This document shows, in pieces, positions 1-7,903 of a stretch of 64,000 nucleotides of DNA. The notes under the pieces are model-generated. The model was not told the origin of the DNA. It was given only the letters and a program-made list of their open reading frames with translations, and searched no databases. Both the position numbers and the translations under genes were made by a program. Positions within the stretch are counted from its first letter, which is position 1; every line of letters begins with the position of its first letter. Source of the stretch: Sulfitobacter guttiformis (GTDB lineage: Bacteria; Pseudomonadota; Alphaproteobacteria; Rhodobacterales; Rhodobacteraceae); assembly GCF_003610455.1 (NCBI RefSeq), contig NZ_RAQK01000002.1, forward strand, positions 434,001 through 498,000. Direction: 5' to 3'.

Positions 1-66
1 GCGCATCGCATCCGCAGCGGTGCTACCCTCTGGAACAGGACAAAGATCTAGGATCGAATATTTCAT
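1..66 (-). CDS. LLM-class flavin-dependent oxidoreductase, N-terminal fragment
   Basis: Only the first 22 codons lie in the window; the gene continues past the left edge. The product begins MKYSILDLCPVPEGSTAADA, which matches the conserved opening of bacterial luciferase-like (LLM class) flavin monooxygenases, where a first beta-strand is followed by a PVPEGS-type loop. A ribosome-binding site (AGAGG) lies about 8 bases upstream of the ATG. Substrate cannot be told from this fragment. The family call rests on a short stretch recognised from memory. Confidence 0.6.
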   Translation of the reverse strand, partial: MKYSILDLCPVPEGSTAADAMR

Positions 67-125
67 GGGGGGCACCTCTTTTGTTACAGAAGATATAAGG
101 ACTAAGCCGCAGCATAAAAGGCTCA

Positions 126-153
126 CCTCTCAAAAAGAGGTCTGAGGCCTCAG
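126..153. terminator. Palindromic sequence after the lipoprotein gene
   Basis: Two adjacent inverted repeats lie between the left-edge gene and the lipoprotein gene: CCTCT-caaaa-AGAGG (126-140) and the perfect palindrome CTGAGGCCTCAG (142-153). Read on the minus strand they follow the lipoprotein stop codon by about 14 bases and are followed by a short T-rich stretch. They may be a weak terminator of the lipoprotein transcript. Confidence 0.3.
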
Positions 154-166
154 GCCGAAGGCTTAG

Positions 167-529
167 CTAGGCTTTGCATGCCAAATTTCCGAATTTTTCC
201 AGGCATGAGCGCTGTATACACTGGTTGATCTGCGCATCGCGGCGCCGCTTGTTCCGGTCCACTGTGACTACGGCTGGTACGGTGTAAAATTCGGTCCGCA
301 TCTGCTGCACGCAGTCCGTGGTGTTTCCGACTGTAGTACAGGTTAATCGCCCTGTTGGAACCTGTCTGCTTTCGGAGCGATTGTACAACTCTTGCTCCAG
401 ACGCGGCGGAATTTTGGTGAGGAACTCAGACGTACAGATATTCTGCTCTGCCCGGAATTCAGGCGTTCCACAGCTCGCCAACAGAGTTAGCGCCGTTGAT
501 ATTCCGATACCCCTTATCATCACATTCAT
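167..529 (-). CDS. Small predicted lipoprotein of unknown function
   Basis: The 120-residue product starts with a short charged segment, a hydrophobic stretch and a lipobox LLAS-C with the lipidated cysteine at residue 20. It should therefore be processed by signal peptidase II and anchored in an envelope membrane. The mature part has at least five further cysteines (CTSE, CTTV, DCVQ, QCIQRSC, ACKA), which suggests disulphides in the periplasm. It lies downstream of rpsI on the same strand but behind a hairpin, so it is probably its own unit. A purine-rich GGAGCGGAGA precedes the ATG. I do not recognise a family and assign no function. Confidence 0.7.
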   Translation of the reverse strand: MNVMIRGIGISTALTLLASCGTPEFRAEQNICTSEFLTKIPPRLEQELYNRSESRQVPTGRLTCTTVGNTTDCVQQMRTEFYTVPAVVTVDRNKRRRDAQINQCIQRSCLEKFGNLACKA

Positions 530-640
530 TCTCCGCTCCCCGTTGTTGCCGCCTCCCCACCTAAATTCGCAGCGTCGCGAATTTCAAGGTGCAAATACAT
601 GCGCCCGCCTGCATCCATAAGGCACATGCCGGCCCGACAA

Positions 641-673
641 CGAAAGAGGCCGCACCATGCGGCGCGGCCTTTT
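641..673 (-). terminator. Intrinsic terminator of the rplM-rpsI operon
   Basis: The stem AGGCCGC (647-653) pairs with GCGGCCT (664-670) around a 10-base loop. On the minus strand the hairpin is followed by TCTTTCG. It starts about 20 bases after the rpsI stop codon, the expected place for the operon terminator. Confidence 0.55.
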
Positions 674-693
674 CCAAAATCGTATCGTAAAAA

Positions 694-1188
694 TTAACGC
701 TTGGAGAACTGGAAGCTCTTACGCGCTTTGGCCTTACCGTATTTCTTACGCTCGACAACACGGCTGTCGCGTGTGAGGAAGCCTGCCGCTTTCAGCGCGG
801 CACGGTGCATTGGATCAAACAACTGGAGTGCTTTGGACACGCCGTGCTTTACCGCTCCGGCCTGACCAGACAGACCGCCACCTTTGACAGTGGCGTAGAC
901 GTCAAACTGGCCGTCTGTGCCTGTGATGCCAAAAGGCTGCTGCAGGATCATTTGCAAAACGGGGCGCGCAAAATATTCGTTTTGCGGCTTGCCGTTTACA
1001 ACGACCTTACCGGAACCCGGCTTGATCCAGACGCGGGCGACCGCATCTTTACGCTTGCCTGTAGCATATGCACGGCCAAATTCGTCTTTGACTGGCTCGC
1101 GTGGGGTCAGCTCGACTTCCGGAGTGGCCTGAATGCCTGCAACAGATGCGAGATCTTCGAGTGTGTTGATTTCATCAGCCATGCTCAT
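694..1188 (-). CDS. rpsI: 30S ribosomal protein S9
   Basis: S9 of the small ribosomal subunit; its C-terminal tail reaches the P-site tRNA. The 164-residue product has the family core [14 protein letters not shown] (about residues 41-54), the [19 protein letters not shown] segment near 103-121, and the classic basic tail ending FQFSKR. The roughly 35-residue acidic N-terminal extension is usual in alphaproteobacteria. The start overlaps the rplM stop by 4 bases (ATGA), so the two are translationally coupled; a second ATG two codons later is possible. Confidence 0.97.
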   Translation of the reverse strand: MSMADEINTLEDLASVAGIQATPEVELTPREPVKDEFGRAYATGKRKDAVARVWIKPGSGKVVVNGKPQNEYFARPVLQMILQQPFGITGTDGQFDVYATVKGGGLSGQAGAVKHGVSKALQLFDPMHRAALKAAGFLTRDSRVVERKKYGKAKARKSFQFSKR

Positions 1189-1646
1189 GCGCTCCGTGTG
1201 TTTTTCTTGTTCATGGATGCAACATCCAGAACTTCAGGCGCCTGCGCCTCATGAGGATGCTCACCGCCCGCATAAACACGCAGGTTGGTCATAATCTGAC
1301 GGCTCAGACGGTTGCCTGGCAGCATGCGCTTAACGGCCAAGGTTACGATACGCTCGGGGTGCTTGCCCTCGAGGATATCCGCCTTGGAGCGTTCCTTGAT
1401 ACCGCCGGGGTGACCGGTGTGCCAATAGAACATTTCTTCACGCTTCTTGCCGGTCATCTGGATTTTCTCGGCGTTGATTACGATGACGTTGTCGCCGCAA
1501 TCCATGTGAGGAGTGAAGGAGGGCTTGTGCTTGCCCCGCAGACGCATGGCAATGATTGACGCCAAACGGCCCAGCACGATGCCTTCGGCATCAATGATGA
1601 TCCATTTCTTGTCAATGTCTGCCGGTGTTGCAGAAAAGGTTTTCAT
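1185..1646 (-). CDS. rplM: 50S ribosomal protein L13
   Basis: L13, an early-assembling protein of the large subunit, first gene of the conserved rplM-rpsI operon. The 153-residue product starts [20 protein letters not shown] and carries the family blocks [23 protein letters not shown] and [20 protein letters not shown]. The ATG at 1646 gives the normal family length; the frame is open about 39 codons further upstream, but that stretch does not look like L13. The C-terminal extension [22 protein letters not shown] is typical of roseobacters. Confidence 0.97.
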   Translation of the reverse strand: MKTFSATPADIDKKWIIIDAEGIVLGRLASIIAMRLRGKHKPSFTPHMDCGDNVIVINAEKIQMTGKKREEMFYWHTGHPGGIKERSKADILEGKHPERIVTLAVKRMLPGNRLSRQIMTNLRVYAGGEHPHEAQAPEVLDVASMNKKNTRSA

Positions 1647-1881
1647 ATACGGTAATCCCGTTAGTGGTGGATCGGGGCAAATACCCCTATGTGATGGAGG
1701 GCTTATATCCCAGCCAACGGGCGGGTCAAGCACCGCAAACTGCAATAGAGTGTTTGAAATCAATGGCTTGCAATTACGGTATCATTTTACCCCATCTTTA
1801 GCAGCATTTTTGATCGCCGTCCCTTCGCTTCCGGGGCTGCCGAGGGGTAGAATCTGGCGCATACACAAGATTACTTAGGGC

Positions 1882-2016
1882 ATGACAGATATCTACGTGA
1901 CCATCGCCACACTGATGCTGTTTGGCCTTTCGGCAGTGATCGGACTGATACCGGTACACCGGATGATCCAGCGCCGTGAAGCGCGGCATGAACCGCGCCG
2001 AGGCTCTGCCAGCTAA
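1882..2016 (+). CDS. Possible 44-residue membrane peptide (perhaps a gene remnant)
   Basis: An ATG frame encodes one hydrophobic segment (IYVTIATLMLFGLSAVIGLI) followed by a basic tail. Past its TAA stop the same frame stays open to 2145 and encodes a second hydrophobic stretch around GGVAIVGMWLANVMF. Two membrane helices split by one stop, next to a clearly decayed gene, suggest a degraded two-helix protein rather than a working small gene. No convincing ribosome-binding site is seen. Family unknown. Confidence 0.25.
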   Translation: MTDIYVTIATLMLFGLSAVIGLIPVHRMIQRREARHEPRRGSAS

Positions 2017-2183
2017 TTGCGGCGCATCGGTGGTGTGGCAATTGTCGGCATGTGGCTGGCCAATGTGATGTTTTGCGCTTCTGTCATCGGCGATTGGGTG
2101 AGCTGGACACTGCTCTGGCGCGTGCAGGCGCGCGGATCACCGTAACTGTTCATATCGCTGCGACACTGTTGGGAGGGCGCTGA

Positions 2184-3009
2184 TGGCGCCTGATCAATCT
2201 GCCTTGCAATGCGCCGCGTGCGCTGTCCACACAGTGCCCGTATTGCAACGGACCTGCGGTTCTGGTGTCGGGTCAGGACGGTCATCAAACCATGGCACTG
2301 ATCCCGTTTCACGTGGACTTCCCTTTTGCGCAGCGGCTGGCACAGGACTCGGTTGCTCGTCGCCTTTTCGCACCCACCGCCCTCCGAAGGGTTACACGCG
2401 AATGCACCGTCGCCGGGCTTTATGCACCGTTCTGGACCTTCGACAGCGACGAGGCAGTGGCCTATTGGGCAAGGTATGTGGATTTCGGCAGCAACAAGAT
2501 CAAAACACGCCGGACACGTGGACGTATTACAATCGCCTTCGACGACCTGTTCATGCCTGCATCGCCCCACGTCACGCCTTTGATACGGGACGGGATCCTG
2601 CATGCTTTTGATCCCGTTGACCTCAAGCCCTACCGAGGCAGGATACCTCGCGGGTTTTGCCGCAGAACTGCACCATCAAAGCGTCATGCAGGGACTGGCG
2701 GCAAATGCGGCAGACAAGGATCTGCTCATCCGAAACCAGATCAAGAAGGAAGTAAACGAGACAGGCGTCCATGCAATCACCTATAAAACAGATACCACTG
2801 GCATCCACTACCGCCGGATCCTGATTCCGGTTTGGATCATGCATTATCCCTATAGAAAACGTGCCTACCGCATTGTCGTGTCGGGGATCAACGGGCGTAC
2901 ATTCGGCGAGCGGCCATTTTCATAGGCGAAAATGGCGCTGCTGTCGGGCGCAATCACGCTTTGCGCGATGGCAGCGGGCATCGTGGTCGGTGCAATTACA
3001 GCCCTCTAA
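2184..3009 (+). pseudogene. Decayed zinc-ribbon (TFIIB-type/primosomal N'-like) membrane protein gene
   Basis: Pieces in two reading frames line up with a roseobacter family of zinc-ribbon proteins with a C-terminal membrane helix. The first frame (from 2184) gives TQCPYCNGPAVLVSGQDGH, LIPFHV, LYAPFWTFDSDE, FDDLFM and DLKPYR. A frameshift near 2632 moves the rest to the next frame, giving YLAGFAAEL, ILIPVWIMHYPYRKRAYR and GERPFS. A TAG at 2923-2925 then interrupts the frame, probably a former TGG tryptophan codon, before the membrane helix LSGAITLCAMAAGIVVGAIT ends at 3009. The N-terminal zinc ribbon is missing. The stop overlaps the 3' end of the convergent mocR-type gene by 4 bases. It is not expected to make a product. 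Confidence 0.75.
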
Positions 3010-4418
3010 ACGCCAATTTCCTCGGAGGGGTTATCCAACAGATCCCGCAGCCGTCCCATCGCAGCGTCAAAGCTCTTGAGGCTCACACCCGCATTGATCG
3101 CCATCCGCACAGCGTGTGGCGTTTGCGCGTGACGTGCGGCAAACTCCTCAGCGGCGCGCACCCTGACGCCCCTCGTCTCGGCAGCGCGGCAAAATGCAGA
3201 CGCGCGCCAGCCGTCCGGCAGGTTAAGCCAAACGAACGGCACATCCTCGCGCCAACGCAGATCATAAACACCCAGCCTGTTCACGGCAGCCCTTACATAA
3301 TCGGCCACCCCGTCACGCGTCCGCGCCATAATCGCGTCTAATCGAGGATGCGTCAGCAGCACTGCCGCCAGATCAGATATTGGCGTGGCCAGCCCAAAAA
3401 AACCATGCTCCGCCGCACGGTGCAATGCCGGCGTCATTTCTCGCGGCCCAATGGCACAGCCGATGCGTAGGGCGGGCGTGATGGATTTGCTCAGCGAGGT
3501 AATATACCAGCCGCGTTCGGGCGCGAGCTTGCGGTAGGAAGATGCCTGCGCCGCCCCGATGCGATAACAGTCATCCTCGACGATTTGCAGATCATAGCGC
3601 CGTGCAACCTCGACAATCTGTTCGCGGCGGGCAAGCGGACTGAACCCGCAGGTCGGGCTGTGCACTTCGGGTGAGGTGCAAATGATCTGTCCTTCGGGAT
3701 ACCGTTCGGCGGCAGCAGCAAGGGCGAGCGGACACATTCCGTCCTTGTCCATTGCCACTGGCACAACTTCGGCGCGCAACGCAGCCGCCACCCGCCGAAA
3801 CCCAGGATAACACAGCTCCTCGAGGAAAATCACAGGGCGACGCCCTTTCAGGATCGCTTGAAAGATCAACATGATGGCATTCTGTCCGCCATGTGACAGC
3901 ACGATATCGCTTTCGCGTAGCGGACCAAGATCAATGTTACGCACCCAATGGCGCATCGCCTCTCGTGCCGGTTGCGCCCCCCTGCGCGAGGGGTAGTGCA
4001 TCACACCGGAAGGCGGATCGTTTGCAATCTGCGCCATCAGGCTTCGGATCAACGCGGATTGCCCGCCGTTGGGCAGATGCGGCGAAAACAAATTAACGTT
4101 ATAATTATCGCCACCGGTCAGATGCTCGATCACATCCATTTCCATCAGGTTCAGCGGCGGCTCGGGTGGGGCCACATCCGCGACGAAAGTGCCGCGCCCG
4201 ACTTCGGCAACCAGCACGCCTTCGTCGGTGAGCACAGTATAGGCACGCGCCACCGTTCCGGGCGTCATCTGGAGCTTCCATCCGAGCTCACGCACCGGCG
4301 GCAGCTTGTCACCTTGCCCCAAAACCCCTGCGTCCACAGCCTCACGGATCGCATGTACGACCGCTTTGTACTTCGGTTTGACCGCCGGATCGACCTGCGG
4401 CATCCAAATTGTATCCAT
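3006..4418 (-). CDS. MocR-family PLP-dependent transcriptional regulator
   Basis: This 470-residue protein joins a GntR-type winged helix (about residues 15-80; KLPPVRELGWKLQMTPGTVARAYTVL) to a fold-type I aminotransferase domain (about 110-460). The PLP-binding lysine is K311 in SLSKSITPALRIG. MocR proteins use the aminotransferase domain as a sensor and often repress themselves and a divergent neighbour. The ATG at 4418 was chosen because the winged-helix alignment starts just after it. It is divergent from a DUF1127 gene, and the intervening 100 bases hold several ATTGT/ACAAT inverted repeats, one over its own start codon, which points to autoregulation. The effector is unknown. Confidence 0.9.
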   Translation of the reverse strand: MDTIWMPQVDPAVKPKYKAVVHAIREAVDAGVLGQGDKLPPVRELGWKLQMTPGTVARAYTVLTDEGVLVAEVGRGTFVADVAPPEPPLNLMEMDVIEHLTGGDNYNVNLFSPHLPNGGQSALIRSLMAQIANDPPSGVMHYPSRRGAQPAREAMRHWVRNIDLGPLRESDIVLSHGGQNAIMLIFQAILKGRRPVIFLEELCYPGFRRVAAALRAEVVPVAMDKDGMCPLALAAAAERYPEGQIICTSPEVHSPTCGFSPLARREQIVEVARRYDLQIVEDDCYRIGAAQASSYRKLAPERGWYITSLSKSITPALRIGCAIGPREMTPALHRAAEHGFFGLATPISDLAAVLLTHPRLDAIMARTRDGVADYVRAAVNRLGVYDLRWREDVPFVWLNLPDGWRASAFCRAAETRGVRVRAAEEFAARHAQTPHAVRMAINAGVSLKSFDAAMGRLRDLLDNPSEEIGV

Positions 4419-4424
4419 TACAAT
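4408..4424. promoter_or_regulatory. Inverted repeat over the mocR-type start codon (candidate operator 1)
   Basis: ATTGTA-tccat-TACAAT is a perfect 6-base inverted repeat with a 5-base spacer. It spans the ATG of the regulator gene (4416-4418). Binding here would block its own transcription or translation. Related sites lie at 4451, 4482 and 4836. Confidence 0.5.
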
Positions 4425-4450
4425 GTTTCCGTGGCCCAAGCTGATTTTGT

Positions 4451-4461
4451 ATTGTACCAAT
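4451..4461. promoter_or_regulatory. ATTGTACCAAT (candidate operator 2)
   Basis: ATTG-tac-CAAT inverted repeat in the middle of the mocR/DUF1127 divergent region. Exactly the same 11 bases recur at 4836-4846 behind the DUF1127 gene. Confidence 0.45.
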
Positions 4462-4481
4462 ATTTCTGGCACGACCACATA

Positions 4482-4497
4482 ATTGTGTCAATACAAT
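4482..4497. promoter_or_regulatory. ATTGT-N6-ACAAT (candidate operator 3)
   Basis: ATTGT (4482-4486) and ACAAT (4493-4497) are inverted half-sites just upstream of the DUF1127 ribosome-binding site. A regulator bound here would control that gene. Confidence 0.45.
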
Positions 4498-4518
4498 TTT
4501 TAACAAGGAGAATTCCCC

Positions 4519-4752
4519 ATGGCACAGGCATCGGTCCTGACAAACGAAGACCTTACGGTTTTGAACGCAACACGCAGCATTCCCTTGCTCGCAGTGCTTA
4601 GCGTCAAGTTTGCAGCCTGCCTAACCAAATGGGCGACCCGCCGCCGCACCCGCCTCGACCTTGATAAACTCGAGAAATGGCAGCTGCGCGATGTGGGACT
4701 AACACCCGGCGCGGCTCTGAGCGAGACGCGCAAGGTGTTCTGGAAGGCGTGA
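4519..4752 (+). CDS. DUF1127 domain protein
   Basis: A 77-residue protein whose C-terminal half (WATRRRTRLDLDKLEKWQLRDVGLT) is the DUF1127 signature: a basic helix, then a DLxxLxxxxLRDIGLT-type motif. Members are small, often stress- or nutrient-regulated, and some bind RNA. The N-terminal half has a mildly hydrophobic stretch (IPLLAVLSVKFAACL). An AAGGAG ribosome-binding site lies 9 bases before the ATG. It is divergent from a MocR-type regulator with shared operators, and a strong hairpin terminator closes the transcript, so it is probably a single-gene target of that regulator. Confidence 0.85.
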   Translation: MAQASVLTNEDLTVLNATRSIPLLAVLSVKFAACLTKWATRRRTRLDLDKLEKWQLRDVGLTPGAALSETRKVFWKA

Positions 4753-4785
4753 CATCCCCGTGACGCGGGCCAGACCTCTTCACTT

Positions 4786-4812
4786 GGGCAGGGAAATTCC
4801 CTGCCCTTTTTT
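4786..4812 (+). terminator. Intrinsic terminator of the DUF1127 gene
   Basis: GGGCAGGGAA-ATTCCCTGCCC is a near-continuous 9-10 bp stem followed by six T residues, 34 bases after the stop codon. It is a textbook Rho-independent terminator. Confidence 0.9.
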
Positions 4813-4835
4813 AATACAATCCTGAAAATTTTAAA

Positions 4836-4846
4836 ATTGTACCAAT
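4836..4846. promoter_or_regulatory. ATTGTACCAAT, second exact copy (candidate operator 4)
   Basis: An exact repeat of the 11-base site at 4451-4461, placed between the DUF1127 terminator and the stop codon of the convergent thioesterase gene. Its place behind two convergent genes is odd for an operator. It could be an auxiliary site allowing looping, or chance. Confidence 0.35.
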
Positions 4847-5287
4847 TTACGGCACACGTGCCGGCGGAATCGCATAGGTCATCGTCGCTTGTGCTACAGG
4901 CTCCTCCATCCCTTCGGAATAGACCAGCACGTGCGAAACCGAGAGCTGGCGACCCAGCTTCAACAGCTTGGCCACCGCGATCAAATCTACGCCTGCTTTG
5001 GGCTTGCGCATGAAATCCAGCGAGCAATTTGTCGTAACGGCCAACGCCTGCGGCCCAATCATCGACAGCGTCGCAATATAGGCAGCCACATCTGCGAGCG
5101 CGAACATCGACGGACCCGACACTGTCCCACCGGGGCGCAAATGCTTTTCGGTGATAATCAGTCGCATGGTTACCTCGTTTGGCTTGACCTCTTCGACATT
5201 GAAATCGTCCGCCACCTGCTGGAACACCTCGCGCATAAACGCCATCAACTCCGGCGCCTGCATCATCACTTTACCCTTAACGGCCAT
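4847..5287 (-). CDS. PaaI-type hotdog-fold thioesterase
   Basis: A 146-residue hotdog-fold protein expected to hydrolyse acyl- or aryl-CoA thioesters in the cytoplasm. The family pattern is visible: LRPGGTVSGPSMFALADVAAY with the helix-borne aspartate, then AVTTNCSLDFMRKPKAG. The ATG at 5287 is preceded by AGGGAGG; the frame is open further upstream, but that stretch overlaps the divergent gene. It is divergent from a crotonase-fold gene 57 bases away, a pairing consistent with acyl-CoA metabolism. The true acyl substrate cannot be read from the sequence. Confidence 0.85.
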   Translation of the reverse strand: MAVKGKVMMQAPELMAFMREVFQQVADDFNVEEVKPNEVTMRLIITEKHLRPGGTVSGPSMFALADVAAYIATLSMIGPQALAVTTNCSLDFMRKPKAGVDLIAVAKLLKLGRQLSVSHVLVYSEGMEEPVAQATMTYAIPPARVP

Positions 5288-5344
5288 GCTTGTCCTCCCT
5301 GCACTACTGCGGCTAGAGTTGCGCGGTGCATGGGGGGACGCAAG

Positions 5345-6130
5345 ATGGCAATTCTGGAAATTACGCAACGGGACGCGGTCACGCATCTCACGATGAACAG
5401 CCCCGAACGGCTCAATGCGCTCAGTGATGAAATGCTGACAGCCCTGCAAGAAGCGCTTGATAATTTGGCACAGGATCCTGAATGCCGTGTGATTACCATG
5501 TCAGGCGCGGGCAAGGCGTTTTGCGCAGGACATGATTTGCGCCAGATGCAGGCAATGCGCAAAAACAAGGATGCGGGTGCGGCAGCTTTCGCAGATCTGT
5601 TCGACCGCTGCACAAGTGTGATGCTGCGGATCCAGTCAATGCCGCAACCTGTCATTGCGCAGGTACACGGAATCGCCACCGCAGCGGGCTGCCAGCTGGT
5701 TGCGACCTGCGATATGGCCGTAGCGGCAGAAGGCACCCGTTTTGGCGTTAACGGCGTCAACATCGGGTTGTTTTGTTCAACGCCTATGGTCGCCCTCACC
5801 CGTAACATCGCGCCCAAAAAGGCATTCGAGATGTTGACCACAGGCGATTTCATTGATGCCAGCCGCGCCGAGACACTCGGGTTGATCAACCGTGTTGTGC
5901 CACCCGACACACTCGAAGCCCAAACAGCGGCCCTTGCCGACCAGATCGCGGCCAAGCTGGGTGCTGCGGTCAGGATCGGAAAGCGCGCGTTTTACGAGCA
6001 GCTGGGGATGAATACCGCAGCCGCCTATGCCCATACCGGCGCCGTCATGGTCGAAAATCTGGCAAATGCTGACACGTCGGAAGGCATGCAGGCATTTATT
6101 GAAAAACGCGCGCCAGACTGGAAAAGCTGA
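5345..6130 (+). CDS. Enoyl-CoA hydratase/isomerase-family protein (ECHDC3-like)
   Basis: A 261-residue crotonase-fold protein. The CoA-binding and oxyanion segments are present (SGAGKAFCAGHDLRQM and VHGIATAAGCQLVATCDMAVA). The two catalytic glutamates of classical crotonase are not: the position in CEL reads CQL, and the PEI position reads VNI in VNIGLFCSTP. This matches the ECHDC3-type branch, whose activity is unclear, so 'hydratase' is a family name only. The start at 5345 is preceded by a GGGGGGA stretch. It is divergent from the thioesterase gene and may share its promoter region. Confidence 0.85.
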   Translation: MAILEITQRDAVTHLTMNSPERLNALSDEMLTALQEALDNLAQDPECRVITMSGAGKAFCAGHDLRQMQAMRKNKDAGAAAFADLFDRCTSVMLRIQSMPQPVIAQVHGIATAAGCQLVATCDMAVAAEGTRFGVNGVNIGLFCSTPMVALTRNIAPKKAFEMLTTGDFIDASRAETLGLINRVVPPDTLEAQTAALADQIAAKLGAAVRIGKRAFYEQLGMNTAAAYAHTGAVMVENLANADTSEGMQAFIEKRAPDWKS

Positions 6131-6222
6131 CTGTTTCCCAAATCGTTAATGTGAATTTCCAAACGGAAGATCGCAAATGTGTCAAAATCTTGATAGCTAA
6201 CCTCACAATCTCGTGAGGAACT

Positions 6223-7545
6223 GTGATGATGATGAAAAGAATGCTGGATGCCGTCTGCGCTGGCCTTTTGTGTACGACCGCGGCGCTGGCAGGCCCACTG
6301 CCAGTTGCGATCTCCGATACCGATTTTCACCAGTTTCCGCCCGATCTGGTAGAGCTGGGGCGCGATCTGTTCTTTGATCCGGTTCTGTCAGGCAATAAAA
6401 ACATCGCTTGCGCGACATGCCACCACCCCACCCTCGGCACGTCTGACGGGATGTCACTTTCGGTGGGCGAAGGCGGCGTTGGCCTTGGTGCATCGCGGCA
6501 TGTTGACATGGGCAATGCACCAAAGGCGCGTATTCCGCGCAATGCGCCTGCCCTGTTTAATCTAGGCGCAAAAGAATACACTGTGATGTTCCACGACGGA
6601 CGAACCGAAAGCGACCGGCATGCGATGTTCGGCATCCGTATGCCAGCGGGACGCACTTTGGAGAAGCCTGTTGTATCGGCGTTGGCAGCGCAGAACATTC
6701 TGCCCATCCTGTCGCCAGACGAAATGTCCGGCCACCCCGGCGAGAACGAGGTCGCCGATGCTGTCGCCGCCGACCGTATCATGGGGGATGGCGGCGCGTG
6801 GGATATTCTTGCGAAACGCATTGATTCCATACCCGATTACCGCACCCGCTTCGCCGCCGCAGGTTCTCCCGAAATTCATATTACCGACATCGGCACGGCG
6901 CTTTCCGCATTTATCGGCTCCGAATTCCGCGCCACGCAAAGCCCCTTTGACCGCTATCTCGCCGGTGAGGATGCGATGTCAGAGGAGCAGCTTGCCGGTA
7001 TGGATCTTTTCTACGGCAAAGCGCGCTGTTCCACCTGCCACTCAGGTGCATTCCAGACCGATCACAACTTTCATGCCATCGGTATGCCGCAACTGGGTCC
7101 TGGCAAGGATGACTATGCATCCGATGCAGGGCGCGGGATGGTGACGAAAGAGGCAGAAGACATGTACCGTTTTCGCACCCCCACTTTGCGCAACATCACG
7201 ATGACCGGCCCCTACGGCCATAACGGCGCCTACGCCAACCTCGAAGATATTATCCGCCATCACCTTGACGCAGTTGAGGGGCTTGCCAGCTATGACAGGA
7301 CAAAAGCAGTTTTATCACGAGACGTGAACGTAGATGACTGGAAGGTGATGGATGACTTCGACGAGGTTATGCGCATCGCGGAGGCCATAGAAATCATCGA
7401 CGTCTCCCTGCAGCAGGCCGACATAGACAAAATTATGTCATTTTTGGGCGCACTCACTGATGAAGGCGCGGGCAAACGTGGGCTCGGCGTGCCAGCGTCC
7501 GTGCCATCGGGACTGGAAATGGATGTGCTTTCACCGCCGTCCTGA
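6223..7545 (+). CDS. Periplasmic di-haem cytochrome c peroxidase (CcpA/MauG family)
   Basis: A 440-residue exported protein. A signal peptide (residues 1-23, ending TAALA-G) targets it to the periplasm. Two c-type haem sites are visible: CATCH at 63-67 and CSTCH at 269-273. The segment GHNGAYANLEDIIRHHLD near 330 is typical of the family. Such enzymes reduce hydrogen peroxide using electrons from small cytochromes, while MauG-type members oxidise protein side chains; the sequence alone does not settle which. A GAGGA ribosome-binding site precedes a run of three ATG codons. A strong terminator follows, so it appears monocistronic. Confidence 0.9.
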   Translation: MMMMKRMLDAVCAGLLCTTAALAGPLPVAISDTDFHQFPPDLVELGRDLFFDPVLSGNKNIACATCHHPTLGTSDGMSLSVGEGGVGLGASRHVDMGNAPKARIPRNAPALFNLGAKEYTVMFHDGRTESDRHAMFGIRMPAGRTLEKPVVSALAAQNILPILSPDEMSGHPGENEVADAVAADRIMGDGGAWDILAKRIDSIPDYRTRFAAAGSPEIHITDIGTALSAFIGSEFRATQSPFDRYLAGEDAMSEEQLAGMDLFYGKARCSTCHSGAFQTDHNFHAIGMPQLGPGKDDYASDAGRGMVTKEAEDMYRFRTPTLRNITMTGPYGHNGAYANLEDIIRHHLDAVEGLASYDRTKAVLSRDVNVDDWKVMDDFDEVMRIAEAIEIIDVSLQQADIDKIMSFLGALTDEGAGKRGLGVPASVPSGLEMDVLSPPS

Positions 7546-7565
7546 GCTTGAATACGCATAAAAAC

Positions 7566-7599
7566 AAAGCCCCCGGCATCTATGATGACCGGGGGCTTT
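7566..7599 (+). terminator. Intrinsic terminator of the peroxidase gene
   Basis: AAAGCCCCCGG (7566-7576) pairs with CCGGGGGCTTT (7589-7599) around a 12-base loop; an A/T-rich tail follows. The stem is 11 bp and would work in both directions. Confidence 0.85.
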
Positions 7600-7714
7600 A
7601 TATATCTTCGCCTACTGTTGCCAAATCTGCACCGCAGTGTTGCGCAGTTACGTCTATGAATTCTGGCGAGATTAAGGCACAAATAGGTCATGGCATAAAG
7701 ACCTGCCCAATTTA

Positions 7715-7787
7715 GGGTCGCTGCCTGCGGAAGGTCCCTCCAGATCAGACTCTCATCTGATCCCCTTAATTCCCGCAGCAGCGACCC
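7715..7787. other. Long imperfect hairpin upstream of trmFO (possible structured leader or small RNA)
   Basis: GGGTCGCTGC (7715-7724) is complementary to GCAGCGACCC (7778-7787). Inside it, CTGCGGAA (7725-7732) can pair with TTCCCGCAG with one bulge, and ATCAGA (7744-7749) pairs with TCTGAT (7756-7761). The 73 bases form a nested structure in the roughly 300-base gap between the peroxidase terminator and trmFO. No T-run follows the outer stem. It could be a leader element of trmFO or an independent small RNA; I recognise no known family. Confidence 0.4.
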
Positions 7788-7903
7788 CAAAATACCCCGG
7801 CCCAAAAATTCTAGTCCTAGATAGAACATGATTTGCTACTTTGCCGCATCGAAGTTGCGTACACACCGTTGCACCAATCTGCGCGCTGGATTATCTGCGG
7901 GGC

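Noticed and set aside
1647..1881. Possible tRNA or leader upstream of rplM
   Set aside because: No cloverleaf or TTCGA-type T-loop was found here, nor anywhere else in the window by eye.
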